Assembly: GCF_903064525.1 (NCBI RefSeq)
Contig: NZ_LR797830.1
Location: 1,612,001 to 1,676,000 of the forward strand
Reading direction: 5' to 3'
Source of the DNA: Methylacidimicrobium sp. AP8
Lineage (GTDB): Bacteria; Verrucomicrobiota; Verrucomicrobiia; Methylacidiphilales; Methylacidiphilaceae
DNA length: 64,000 bases
Below the pieces are notes generated by a model. That model ran no database searches. It saw nothing but the letters and a program-made list of their open reading frames with translations, and was not told the DNA's origin. The position numbers and the translations under genes are program-made. Positions 9,519-16,870 of the stretch are shown here, one piece after another; the stretch's first letter is position 1, and each line of letters starts with the position of its first letter.

Positions 9519-11135
9519 ATGCATCTCACGGAAAAGGGCGGGCCGAACCGAAGGGCTTGGTCCGCCCTTTTCCTCATTCTCTTCCTGGTCCTCCCGCCGG
9601 CCCTCTCCGGCCAGTCGGCCGAGCCGCCGCTGCGCGTTTGCGGGGACCCGGGAAACATGCCGCTCTCCAACAGCCGCGGAGAGGGCTTTCAGAACAAGAT
9701 CGCCGAGCTGCTCGCCGGCACCTTGGGCAAGCCGCTCGAATACTTCTGGTACACCTATTACGAACGCGGGCTCGTCCGGGCGACCCTCAACGCGAGCCGC
9801 TGCGATGTCCTTTTCGACATGCCGCCCGACTTCGAGCCGGCTCTGCCGACCAAGCCCTATTACAAGTCGACCTTCGTTCTGGTCACCCGGAAGGACCGCA
9901 ACCTCCATATCCATTCTCTCGACGACCCGGTCCTTAAGAACCTCCGAATCGGCGTCTTCCAAGCCTCGGCCGCGCGCGACGCCCTTCGCAACCACGGCAT
10001 CCAGCACAACACGGTCGTCCATTACATCTTTTATGATTCGCGGGTGCACCCTGAGCAGCATCCCGCCGAGCAGGTCGAGCAGGTGATCCAGGGCACTCTC
10101 GACGCCTGTGCGATCTGGGGGCCCATGGCCGGATACTACGTTGCCAAGGCCAAGGCCCCCCTCGACATCACTCCGTTGAACACCATGGAGGACACCGTCC
10201 CGCTCGAATACGCGATGGCGCTGGCCGTTCCCAAGGGCGCCAAGGATCTGCGCGACGCCCTCAACCAAGCGATGGAGGCGCGCAAGGCCGATATCCGGCG
10301 GATCCTGACTGAATACGGCGTTCCGCTCGTCCACTGCCCGGAATGCATCGTGGACGGCGACCTTCCCGCGCATTCCGGCGGGTACAAGCCGCTGCCCCCG
10401 CCCCCCGCTCCCCAAGCCGCATCCACCGAGCACGATTCTCTGCAGGACTGCGTTACTGCGGACGACCTCCCGGCGGCCGAACGGTTGCTTGCAAAGAATC
10501 CGAAGGCCGTCGACGGGAAGGATCCGCTCGGCTTTACTCCCCTCTTGAACGCGATCCGCATGGAGGAATGGCCGATGGTCCGGCTCCTCCTGCAAAAGGG
10601 AGCCGACCCCAACCTGCCGGATCCCGAGGGGTGGACCCCGCTGCTCTTTGCGGTCTCCAAAGGGAATCCCGAGACGGTCCGCCTCTTGCTGGAGCGCGGG
10701 GCGCGCGCCACGGTAACGGCCAAGGACGGATGGACTCCCCTCGCTCTTGCGGCGAGCGGTTCGGACCCCGAGCTCGTCCGCATCCTTCTCGACCATGGGG
10801 CTCCGATAAACGGGAAGAGCGGCCCGGGAGGCTATACTCCGCTGATGTTCGCAGCCGCTTCCGGCTCCGAAGCGGTGACCCGCTTGCTCCTTGCGCGCGG
10901 AGCCGATCCGAACGCCGCCAACCCTGCGGGAGTCACCGCGCTCATGCTGGCGGTCTCCCGCAACCGGCCGCCGATCGTCGAACTTCTCCTGCACGCGGGT
11001 GCCCGCCCGGACCAGCGGAACCGTGAAGGGAAGACTGCGCTTGCCCTCGCGCAGGAAAGGGGCTATCAAACGCTCGCCTCCCTCTTGGAAAGAGCGAGCG
11101 GCCCGACGAAGACGACCATGCCTCCCGCCCGGTAG
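9519..11135 (+). CDS. xoxJ: XoxJ-like periplasmic binding protein fused to ankyrin repeats
   Basis: Two-part secreted protein of 538 aa. After a signal peptide (LFLILFLVLPPALSG), residues about 36-285 form a solute-binding-like domain starting LRVCGDPGNMPLSN, as in the MxaJ/XoxJ proteins thought to assist maturation or activation of methanol dehydrogenase. A proline-rich linker (about 290-300, PLPPPPAPQ) leads to about six ankyrin repeats filling residues 305-530, with typical GWTPL, VRLLLERGA and GADPN motifs. Ordinary XoxJ proteins end at about 280 residues, so the ankyrin half is extra. Its place between xoxF and xoxG supports the XoxJ call. The ankyrin part presumably binds a protein partner in the periplasm; which one is not known. 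Confidence 0.9.
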   Translation: MHLTEKGGPNRRAWSALFLILFLVLPPALSGQSAEPPLRVCGDPGNMPLSNSRGEGFQNKIAELLAGTLGKPLEYFWYTYYERGLVRATLNASRCDVLFDMPPDFEPALPTKPYYKSTFVLVTRKDRNLHIHSLDDPVLKNLRIGVFQASAARDALRNHGIQHNTVVHYIFYDSRVHPEQHPAEQVEQVIQGTLDACAIWGPMAGYYVAKAKAPLDITPLNTMEDTVPLEYAMALAVPKGAKDLRDALNQAMEARKADIRRILTEYGVPLVHCPECIVDGDLPAHSGGYKPLPPPPAPQAASTEHDSLQDCVTADDLPAAERLLAKNPKAVDGKDPLGFTPLLNAIRMEEWPMVRLLLQKGADPNLPDPEGWTPLLFAVSKGNPETVRLLLERGARATVTAKDGWTPLALAASGSDPELVRILLDHGAPINGKSGPGGYTPLMFAAASGSEAVTRLLLARGADPNAANPAGVTALMLAVSRNRPPIVELLLHAGARPDQRNREGKTALALAQERGYQTLASLLERASGPTKTTMPPAR

Positions 11136-11172
11136 CCTCGGGGAGAATCGGAGGCGACAACCACCGGAGATC

Positions 11173-11649
11173 ATGAAGAGAGGAAAACGCACTACGTATT
11201 GGACACGCTATCTGCTACCCGGGTTGGCCGGACTTTGGCTCACCGCAGCGGGAGCGCAACAGCCATCAGCGGCCACGCAGCCCGCCGCGGGCGCGGGCGG
11301 CGCTATGAAAAACCCCTATACCGACAAGCCGGAGGCCATCGCAGAGGGAAGAAAGCTCTGGTTCAGCCGCAGCTGCAACGGATGCCACGGAGGAATGGGG
11401 GGAGGAGGGATGTGTCCGCCGGTCATCAACGACACGTGGGTCTACGGCAGCGACGACAAGACCCTTTTCGAGCTCATCAAGTACGGCAGCGTCGAGCTCC
11501 AGAAGAAGGGCTACACGCGCATCGGACGGGAGAACGTCGTAGGGCCGATGCCTCCCTTCGGCAGCGTCCTGAGCGACGACGACATTTGGAAGGTGCTCGC
11601 CTACGTGCGCTCGATCTATCGCGGGGATCCCAAGCTGCGGAACTGGTAG
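11173..11649 (+). CDS. xoxG: Cytochrome c electron acceptor of XoxF (XoxG-like)
   Basis: Small periplasmic class I c-type cytochrome (158 aa) expected to take electrons from XoxF. The ATG at 11173 follows a CCGGAG ribosome site and opens a signal peptide (YLLPGLAGLWLTAAGAQQ). The haem attachment motif CNGCH is at residues 68-72, and the probable distal ligand is Met126 in GPMPPFG. A glycine-rich loop (GGMGGGGM) follows the haem motif. The C-terminal helix (DDDIWKVLAYVRSIY) is typical of this fold. It is a separate gene here, while some verrucomicrobial methanotrophs are reported to carry a fused XoxGJ. It lies 37 bases after the xoxJ-like gene. Confidence 0.92.
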   Translation: MKRGKRTTYWTRYLLPGLAGLWLTAAGAQQPSAATQPAAGAGGAMKNPYTDKPEAIAEGRKLWFSRSCNGCHGGMGGGGMCPPVINDTWVYGSDDKTLFELIKYGSVELQKKGYTRIGRENVVGPMPPFGSVLSDDDIWKVLAYVRSIYRGDPKLRNW

Positions 11650-11725
11650 CGGCGCCCGGGCCGAGGCGGCCGGCAGGAAACAGCGCGGTCGGTTCGTTTG
11701 CGAAACAGACTCTCCGGATCTTTCC

Positions 11726-12469
11726 ATGGCCGCCTCGTCCGCTTCCCCCGCGCAGCCCCGCCGAAATCGCTCCGGTATCTTTTTGCGCCCCGCCGGCGCC
11801 GTCCTGCTCTGCGTCCTGATCTTCTCCGTACCGATCGACCCTTCCCTCGCCCAATTCGTTCAGCTCGTTTCCGCCCGGAAATACTACACGCTCTACCTTT
11901 CTTCGGGACCGAACGGGGGGCAGGAGCCGCTGCTGCGCGAGATCTTCCTTTCCCGGTTCCGCAACTTCGGCCCGACCTTCCTCAACTCCGTCTGGCACGA
12001 CGAGCTGCCCGGGCAGCCTTATCTCGAATACCGGGATTCGATCGACGGGAAGCCGATCCCGGCACGGAAGATCGGCAACGCCTATTGGGATCAGGTGGCT
12101 TTCCCGGGCGGCCGGGAAATCGAGCTGCGCACCGACGCCCTCCAAAGAGTGCTGCCGCGCGATCCCGCCCGAAAGATCGACTTCTTCGAGGATTCGATCC
12201 AATGGAGCGGCTGGCGCCCGCCCATCGAGGATTACTGGATCGTCGTCGATCTGGGAAAGATGTACGCTTCCTTCCGCCGAGCCCCCGCCTTCGGCCTGGG
12301 GGGCTCGGCCCCGCCGGCTTTTCCGGAGTTTCTCGCCAATCAAGTGGTCCGGGTGCTTCCCGCCGGTTACCGGGTTCAAGGAAGCACGATCTGGTGGCAC
12401 TTCCGCCGGATTTACGCCCCGCAAGGGTTCACGACGCTCCACGTCGAGTGGAAGGCTTGGTATCGTTAG
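11726..12469 (+). CDS. Secreted protein of unknown family, paralogue A (xox-linked)
   Basis: Unknown function. 247 aa with an N-terminal signal peptide (PAGAVLLCVLIFSVPIDPSLAQ), so periplasmic or outer-surface. No cofactor motif or cysteine pair is visible; the mature part is rich in aromatic residues. It is clearly paralogous to the protein at 46977-47729. Shared blocks include QLVSAR-x-YYTL-x-LS near the mature N-terminus, RKID-x-FED, WRPP followed by YWIVVDLG, FLAN-x-V, GYR-x2-GS-x-IWW and a C-terminal AWYR. It follows xoxG by 76 bases in the same direction and may belong to the same transcript. A MITE-like element is inserted directly at its stop codon without altering the protein. Confidence 0.85.
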   Translation: MAASSASPAQPRRNRSGIFLRPAGAVLLCVLIFSVPIDPSLAQFVQLVSARKYYTLYLSSGPNGGQEPLLREIFLSRFRNFGPTFLNSVWHDELPGQPYLEYRDSIDGKPIPARKIGNAYWDQVAFPGGREIELRTDALQRVLPRDPARKIDFFEDSIQWSGWRPPIEDYWIVVDLGKMYASFRRAPAFGLGGSAPPAFPEFLANQVVRVLPAGYRVQGSTIWWHFRRIYAPQGFTTLHVEWKAWYR

Positions 12470-12470
12470 C

Positions 12471-12646
12471 GGCCATTTCTCACAAATTTCGTAGCCGAGG
12501 CGCCGCAAATGGGCTTGGGTCCGAGGCGGGCGCAGGTTTTCCACCGGAGCTGTATGAAGAGATACTGCGAAGATGAAAAACCAAGCGGGAGCGAAGCAGA
12601 CGAGCCCGTTTTGCAAGCCGTAGGAGAAAGCTTGTGAGAAATGGCC
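12471..12646. mobile_element. MITE-like inverted-repeat element with target duplication
   Basis: The ends are perfect 15-bp inverted repeats (GGCCATTTCTCACAA at 12471-12485 and its complement at 12632-12646). Partial complementarity continues inward, with GCAAA-x-GGGCT and GGTTTT matched by the opposite half, so the whole 176 bp can form one long imperfect hairpin. It is flanked by a direct repeat GTTAGC (12465-12470 and 12647-12652), as expected for a target-site duplication. No ORF of useful size lies inside. The left duplication contains the stop codon of the preceding gene. I saw no second copy in this window. Confidence 0.8.
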
Positions 12647-12678
12647 GTTAGCCTTCCGCCTCTCCCCCTCTCCTCCTT

Positions 12679-13776
12679 TCAGGGCAGATCGAGACTCCCG
12701 TAAGCGCGGGGATAGGTGAAGACGCCCCAAGGCAACGGGATCCCTCCGAGGACCTTGCGAAGCCGGTAGCTCTCCGCGTCGAAAACCAGCAGCTCGTTGG
12801 AGCGGCCGCAGGCGGCCAGGATCTTCCCTCCGTCGGGAGTATAGGTAAAATGCCAACAGCGGTCTCCGACCGGCATCTCCCGGACGAGCTTCCGGGTCTT
12901 GGCATCGAAAACCTGGAGCTTCTTGGCGCGCGAGGCGGCCACGAGGAAGTGCGCCCCCTGCGGATCAAAGGAAATCCCGTAGGGCCCGGCCCCGGTCGCC
13001 ACCGAAGCGAGGAAGTGCAGGTCCCTGTCCAGCACGACCACGTTGCCCGAACTCTCGAGCGAGACCAGGTACTGGTTGCCGTCGGGAGAACGCTTGACCC
13101 CCCGCGGCCGATGTCCGTACGGCCGGAGATCGACCCGCTCGACTTCCTTGCCGCTCTCCAGGTCGTAGACCCGCAGGGAATCCTCCGACTCGTTGGCGCA
13201 CAGCATCCTCTTCCCGTCGGCCGACAGCTCGATCCCCTCGGTATCCACGCTCGCGGGGAAGGTCCGCACGATCTCCCAGCTCTCGACGTCGATCTCGACG
13301 ATCCGGGCCGCGGTTTTCGCCCCGGCCTCTTCCTGCCTCTCCTGTTCGGCCTCGCTCCGCTGCCGCTTGGACGGCGCGCCCTCCGATGCCGGCTCATGGG
13401 CGACGAAAAACCGGCGGCCGTCGAGGCTGAACTTGAGGAACTCGGGCTTGGGCCCAATCGGGATCCGACGAACGACGTGCCGCTTCTTAAGATCGATCAC
13501 CGTCACGTCCTGGGTCCCCTTGTTCGCCGTCACGACAAAGCGGCCGTCCCGGGTGACACCGATTCCGCGGGGACCCGCCTTCGGCAGCGGGAAGCGCCGG
13601 GTCACCGTCATCTTCTCCAAGTCGATCGCCACGACCCCGAACGGCTCCGAGCTCACGTAAGCGACGGCGGCAGCTCCGCGATTGCCGGCGAGCAGCCAGA
13701 AAGCGGCCATCAGCACGCCGGCGGCCTGCCCGAACCTCCGCAGCCGACCCGGGGAGACAAGACCCATTTTCTTCAT
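12679..13776 (-). CDS. YVTN-type beta-propeller protein, exported
   Basis: Exported beta-propeller of 365 aa. After a signal peptide (GVLMAAFWLLAGNRGAAA) there are about seven repeats of the YVTN kind, with VAIDLEKMTVTRRFPL, VTVIDLKKRHVVRRIPIG, LRVYDLESGKEVERVDL and LQVFDAKTRKLVREMPVG. Proteins of this type are often found near PQQ-dependent alcohol oxidation genes, which fits the xox neighbourhood, but the exact role is unknown. A highly charged insertion (about residues 128-155, Lys/Arg/Glu/Gln-rich) interrupts one blade. The ATG at 13776 has AAGGA only 3 bases upstream; the ATG at 13767 would have a spacing of 12, so either may be used. It is convergent with the xox genes across the MITE. 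Confidence 0.88.
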   Translation of the reverse strand: MKKMGLVSPGRLRRFGQAAGVLMAAFWLLAGNRGAAAVAYVSSEPFGVVAIDLEKMTVTRRFPLPKAGPRGIGVTRDGRFVVTANKGTQDVTVIDLKKRHVVRRIPIGPKPEFLKFSLDGRRFFVAHEPASEGAPSKRQRSEAEQERQEEAGAKTAARIVEIDVESWEIVRTFPASVDTEGIELSADGKRMLCANESEDSLRVYDLESGKEVERVDLRPYGHRPRGVKRSPDGNQYLVSLESSGNVVVLDRDLHFLASVATGAGPYGISFDPQGAHFLVAASRAKKLQVFDAKTRKLVREMPVGDRCWHFTYTPDGGKILAACGRSNELLVFDAESYRLRKVLGGIPLPWGVFTYPRAYGSLDLP

Positions 13777-13798
13777 AAGTCCTTTTACCTATGGGTAC

Positions 13799-13820
13799 CG
13801 GCGGTCACAAGAGACCGCCG
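13799..13820. repeat. Perfect 8-bp hairpin upstream of the beta-propeller gene
   Basis: CGGCGGTC, six loop bases (ACAAGA), then GACCGCCG. It lies 22 bases upstream of the 13776 start, in the leader or promoter of that gene. It has no T-run, so it is more likely an operator or leader hairpin than a terminator. Confidence 0.45.
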
Positions 13821-13881
13821 CGCCCCGCCCGCGGATTCCCCGGCATCCACGGCTTTTTGGTTGCGCGGAACTTCCGGGCGA

Positions 13882-13901
13882 ACGTAAAGTGTCTGTTACG
13901 T
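13882..13901. promoter_or_regulatory. Palindromic operator candidate ACGTAA-N8-TTACGT
   Basis: A perfect 6-bp dyad with an 8-base spacer, ending 9 bases before tRNA-Leu. The core GTAA-N8-TTAC resembles sites bound by CRP/FNR-superfamily regulators such as NtcA (GTA-N8-TAC). Since cyanase is the next protein gene, nitrogen control is conceivable, but this is inference. Confidence 0.4.
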
Positions 13902-13910
13902 CGGACGCAA

Positions 13911-13992
13911 GCGCTCGTGGCGGAACCGGCAGACGCGCAAGCTTGAGGTGCTTGTGGGGAAACCCGTGGAGGTTCGAGTCCTCTCGAGCGCA
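13911..13992 (+). tRNA. tRNA-Leu (anticodon GAG)
   Basis: An 82-base class II tRNA. The acceptor arms GCGCTCG and CGAGCGC pair over 7 bp, with discriminator A at 13992 and no encoded CCA. The anticodon stem CAAGC/GCTTG encloses the loop TTGAGGT, giving anticodon GAG (reads CUC and CUU). A long variable arm (GGG-GAAA-CCC) and a T-arm with GGTTCGAGTCC are present. The cyanase gene begins 36 bases downstream on the same strand, so the two may share a transcript. Confidence 0.95.
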
Positions 13993-14027
13993 GCCTCTTC
14001 CGCAAGTCCGTCCGAGAGCGGCCAACC

Positions 14028-14471
14028 ATGACTCGATCGGATCTCACCCAACGGATTCTCGCCGCAAAGACCCGGAAAGGCCTCCGATGGGAAGCGATCG
14101 CGCGCACGCTCGGCAAGAGCAAGGAGTGGGTCGCCGCAGCCTGCCTCGGCCAGATGGCGTTGACGCGCGAGCAGGCTCGATCCCTCTCCACCCTTCTGGA
14201 TCTCCCCGACGAAGCGGAAGCGCTTTTGCAGGTCGCCCCGTACAAGGGATCGCTGCCGTCCGCCGTTCCCACCGATCCGCTGCTCTACCGCTTCTACGAA
14301 ATCCTCTCGGTCTACGGGGCGGCGCTCAAGGAGCTGATCCACGAGGAGTTCGGCGACGGCATCATGAGCGCGGTCGACTTCCGCATGCACGTGGCCCGCG
14401 AGCCCGATCCCCAAGGGGATAGAGTTCGCATCGAGATGAGCGGTAAGTTCCTACCGTACAAGGCGTACTGA
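14028..14471 (+). CDS. cynS: Cyanate hydratase (cyanase)
   Basis: Cytoplasmic homodecameric enzyme that converts cyanate plus bicarbonate to carbamate and CO2, releasing ammonia. At 147 aa it has normal length. The N-terminal domain is a Cro-like helical domain (about residues 5-75, with WEAIARTLGKSKEWVAAACLG). The C-terminal catalytic domain carries the conserved Arg and Glu of YRFYEILSVYG and the Ser of GIMSAVDF, the three residues known to form the active site. It follows tRNA-Leu directly and no cyanate transporter genes are adjacent. It may serve detoxification or nitrogen supply in an ammonia-limited methanotroph (inference). Confidence 0.97.
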   Translation: MTRSDLTQRILAAKTRKGLRWEAIARTLGKSKEWVAAACLGQMALTREQARSLSTLLDLPDEAEALLQVAPYKGSLPSAVPTDPLLYRFYEILSVYGAALKELIHEEFGDGIMSAVDFRMHVAREPDPQGDRVRIEMSGKFLPYKAY

Positions 14472-14506
14472 CCGGTGTTCGGCGGCCGCCGCCGCGCCTC
14501 CCCGGC

Positions 14507-14713
14507 CTATTCGTCGAGACGAAAGCCGATCCGGACCGCGACCTGAAAGCGCGGTTCGCCGTTATGGATCGCTCCCCGGATTTCCTTGACCTCGAACCAC
14601 TGCAGGTTGTGCACCGTCTTCGCCGCGCGGTGGATGGCGTTCCGCACCGCTTCATGGACGTTCACGTCCGAGGTTCCGACGACTTCGATGATCTTGTAGA
14701 TAGGATCGGACAT
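14507..14713 (-). CDS. Dodecin-family flavin-binding protein
   Basis: Small 68-aa protein matching dodecin, a dodecameric flavin storage or buffering protein. The start at 14713 follows a GGGAGC ribosome site, and the sequence begins MSDPIYKIIEVVGTSD. Typical features are the N-terminal beta-strand KIIEVVGTS, the helix EAVRNAIHRAAKTV, and LQWFEVKEIRG with the tryptophan that stacks on flavin in characterised dodecins. It is divergent from sixA (start 14845), with a 131-base promoter region between them. Confidence 0.93.
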   Translation of the reverse strand: MSDPIYKIIEVVGTSDVNVHEAVRNAIHRAAKTVHNLQWFEVKEIRGAIHNGEPRFQVAVRIGFRLDE

Positions 14714-14844
14714 TGTTCTTGCTCCCTTCGGCCGCTTGCCTTCTCCGCCCAGCGTGCCGCTCGATCTTCCTCGAAGGCAAGCAAGAATCGACAAAAGATG
14801 CTTCGCCGCTTTCCTCGCCGCATCCGCCGGATTATCTTCGGCCC

Positions 14845-15330
14845 GTGACGCTCTACTTTCTCCGCCACGCGACGGCCGCCCGCGAAGCCCCGACGGATGC
14901 CGAGCGCCCGCTGACCAAGGAAGGCCGTCACGAAGCCCGCATTGCGGGGAAAGCGCTCCATCGGCTCGGGGTGCGGCCGAATTTCCTCTGGTCCAGCCCG
15001 TTGCTGCGCGCGCGCCAGACGGCGGAGATCGCCGCGGAAGCCTTCACCCATCCCCCCGCCGTGGAAATCAAGGCGGAGCTCGCAAACGACACGCCCACTT
15101 CCATGCTTCTGGCGCTGCTCAAGCCGTTGCCGCCCGATTGCGAAATCATTCTGGTCGGGCACATGCCGAGCCTCTCGGAGCATCTGGCCGCCCTCCTCGG
15201 CGCGACCTCGCCTGAGAACTTTCCCTTGGATAAGGGAGGTGTGGCCGCCCTGCGGCTCGACGCGATCCAGCTCGGAAAGGCCGCCCTCCGCTTCCGGCTC
15301 CGGAACGAGCAGCTCGAGAAGATCGCCTGA
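14845..15330 (+). CDS. sixA: Phosphohistidine phosphatase SixA-like
   Basis: Histidine-phosphatase (phosphoglycerate-mutase superfamily) protein of 161 aa, related to SixA, which removes phosphate from His-phosphorylated proteins. A GTG start at 14845 is chosen because it places LYFLRHATAA, with the catalytic RH motif, at the N-terminus as in the family. The second conserved segment is EIILVGHMPSLSEHL. LWSSPLLRARQTAE is the typical middle motif. No other domains are present. The partner substrate is unknown. Confidence 0.88.
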   Translation: MTLYFLRHATAAREAPTDAERPLTKEGRHEARIAGKALHRLGVRPNFLWSSPLLRARQTAEIAAEAFTHPPAVEIKAELANDTPTSMLLALLKPLPPDCEIILVGHMPSLSEHLAALLGATSPENFPLDKGGVAALRLDAIQLGKAALRFRLRNEQLEKIA

Positions 15331-15331
15331 C

Positions 15332-15348
15332 CCGGGCTTTTTGCCCGG
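15332..15348 (+). terminator. GC hairpin after sixA
   Basis: CCGGGC-TTTTT-GCCCGG lies 1 base after the sixA stop. It is a perfect 6-bp GC stem with the T-run in the loop and no T-tail, so it is only a weak intrinsic terminator candidate. The remainder of the gap to 15509 shows nothing clear. Confidence 0.35.
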
Positions 15349-15509
15349 ATGGCGGAAATACGCGGGATCCGAATGGATCTACGATCCTCGCACCTTTCTT
15401 TTCATAACGATAACGATCTCTCCGGCATCGACGACGCCTCGATAAGCCTGCCCGACTTCCGGATCTCCACCCGCCGTCGCCGCCCGCGGCAGTCGAGGAG
15501 CAGGCGGGA

Positions 15510-16865
15510 TCAACAGCTTTCCGGCAGATCGAACGACGGCTCCCGGCACAGCCGGCGGAGCGTCTCTCCGAGCTGCTCGATTCCGGTCTGCAGCTCCTCC
15601 TCCGTGATCGTGAGCGGAGGGGCGACGAGCAGCACGTTATGCTTGCAAAAGAGGTAGACCCCGCGCGAAAGCAGCTGCTGCTGGAGCCAGCGGACTTCCG
15701 CCGAGGGCGGCTTATGCCATAGGGAAAGCGGCTCCCGGGTGTTTTTATCGCGGACCAGCTCGACGCCGAAGAAGGCTCCCATGCCGCGGACCTCGCCGAT
15801 CAAGGGACTCTGCTTTTCGAGCTCCCGCAGCCCCCGGCGCAGCCACCCCTCGATCGTCCGCGCCCGCTCGAAAAGCCCTTCGTCCCGGTAGGCGGCCAGC
15901 GCCCCCAGCCCGGCCGCCATCGCCAAGGGGTGACCGGAATAGGTATGGCCGCACCAGAGCTGCTGCTCGTCGAAGGTCGCCGCAAGCCCTTCCCGCACCA
16001 GGACCCCGCCGAGGGGCACGTAGGCCGAGGTGACTCCTTTGGCGAAGGTGACCATGTCGGGAACGACCCCGAAGCGGCTCGCTCCGAATGCCGCCCCCAG
16101 CCGGCCGAACCCGGTCATCACCTCGTCCAAAATGAGCAGAATGCCGTACCGCCGGCACCGCTCGCTTACTCCGGCGAGGTATCCCTCCGGGGGGACGAGG
16201 ACTCCGTTGGAGCCGACGACCGGCTCCAGAACGACGGCGGCCACCCGGCTCGGATCTTCGTGGAGCAACACCAGGTCCAGATGCCGGAGCGCCCGCTCGG
16301 TCTCCTCGGCTTCGCTCGCCGAGAAGAAGGGACTCCGGTAGAGGTACGGCCCCCAGAAATGCACCACTCCCGGAATCCCCGGCTCGCCCGCGAACCGCCG
16401 ATACTCCCCGGTGAGCGTGCCCGCCCCCGAGGTCGAGCCGTGGAAGGATCGATAGGCGGAAAGGACCTTGTGACGGCCGGTGATCATCCGCGCCATCTTG
16501 ATTGCGTCCTCGTTCGCCTCGGCGCCGCCCGTCGTAAAGAAAGTCCGCGCACCTTCCGGCCACGGCGCGCACTGACTCAACTGCTGCGCCAGCAGCGCTC
16601 TCTGATCGTGAAAGAAGGCCGGGGAGGCGTAGCAGAGGCGGGCCGCCTGCTGCTGGATCGCCCGGACCACCTGCTCCTTCCCATGGCCGAGATTGACGGC
16701 TACCAGGCCCGCGCTTAAGTCGAGGTAGCGGTTCCCCTCGGAGTCGTACAGGAAGCTCCCTTCGCCGCGGACGATCATCGGACCGGAGACCCGCTTCTGG
16801 ATCGCCCAAGGGGTCAAGACGTGCTTGGCGTGAATCTCCGAGAGCTCCTTCGTCCAGCTTCCCAT
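15510..16865 (-). CDS. Class III PLP-dependent aminotransferase
   Basis: PLP enzyme of fold type I, 451 aa, of the omega-aminotransferase group (beta-alanine/taurine/4-aminobutyrate type donors). The start at 16865 follows a GGAG ribosome site and lies 5 bases after the stop of the methyltransferase gene upstream. Visible motifs are FFTTGGAEANEDAIKMAR (phosphate-binding turn), YRSFHGST, LILDEVMTGFGRLG (Asp that binds the pyridine nitrogen) and VTFAKGVTSAYVPLGG with the Schiff-base Lys. Substrate cannot be assigned from sequence. The operon with a SAM-dependent methyltransferase hints at modification of a small metabolite. Confidence 0.92.
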   Translation of the reverse strand: MGSWTKELSEIHAKHVLTPWAIQKRVSGPMIVRGEGSFLYDSEGNRYLDLSAGLVAVNLGHGKEQVVRAIQQQAARLCYASPAFFHDQRALLAQQLSQCAPWPEGARTFFTTGGAEANEDAIKMARMITGRHKVLSAYRSFHGSTSGAGTLTGEYRRFAGEPGIPGVVHFWGPYLYRSPFFSASEAEETERALRHLDLVLLHEDPSRVAAVVLEPVVGSNGVLVPPEGYLAGVSERCRRYGILLILDEVMTGFGRLGAAFGASRFGVVPDMVTFAKGVTSAYVPLGGVLVREGLAATFDEQQLWCGHTYSGHPLAMAAGLGALAAYRDEGLFERARTIEGWLRRGLRELEKQSPLIGEVRGMGAFFGVELVRDKNTREPLSLWHKPPSAEVRWLQQQLLSRGVYLFCKHNVLLVAPPLTITEEELQTGIEQLGETLRRLCREPSFDLPESC

Positions 16866-16870
16866 TTTGC

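Noticed and set aside
7716-11192. A 1158-codon open frame on the minus strand opposite xoxF and xoxJ
   Set aside because: It is a shadow produced by high GC and codon bias; its translation has no domain pattern, while the plus strand encodes certain proteins.
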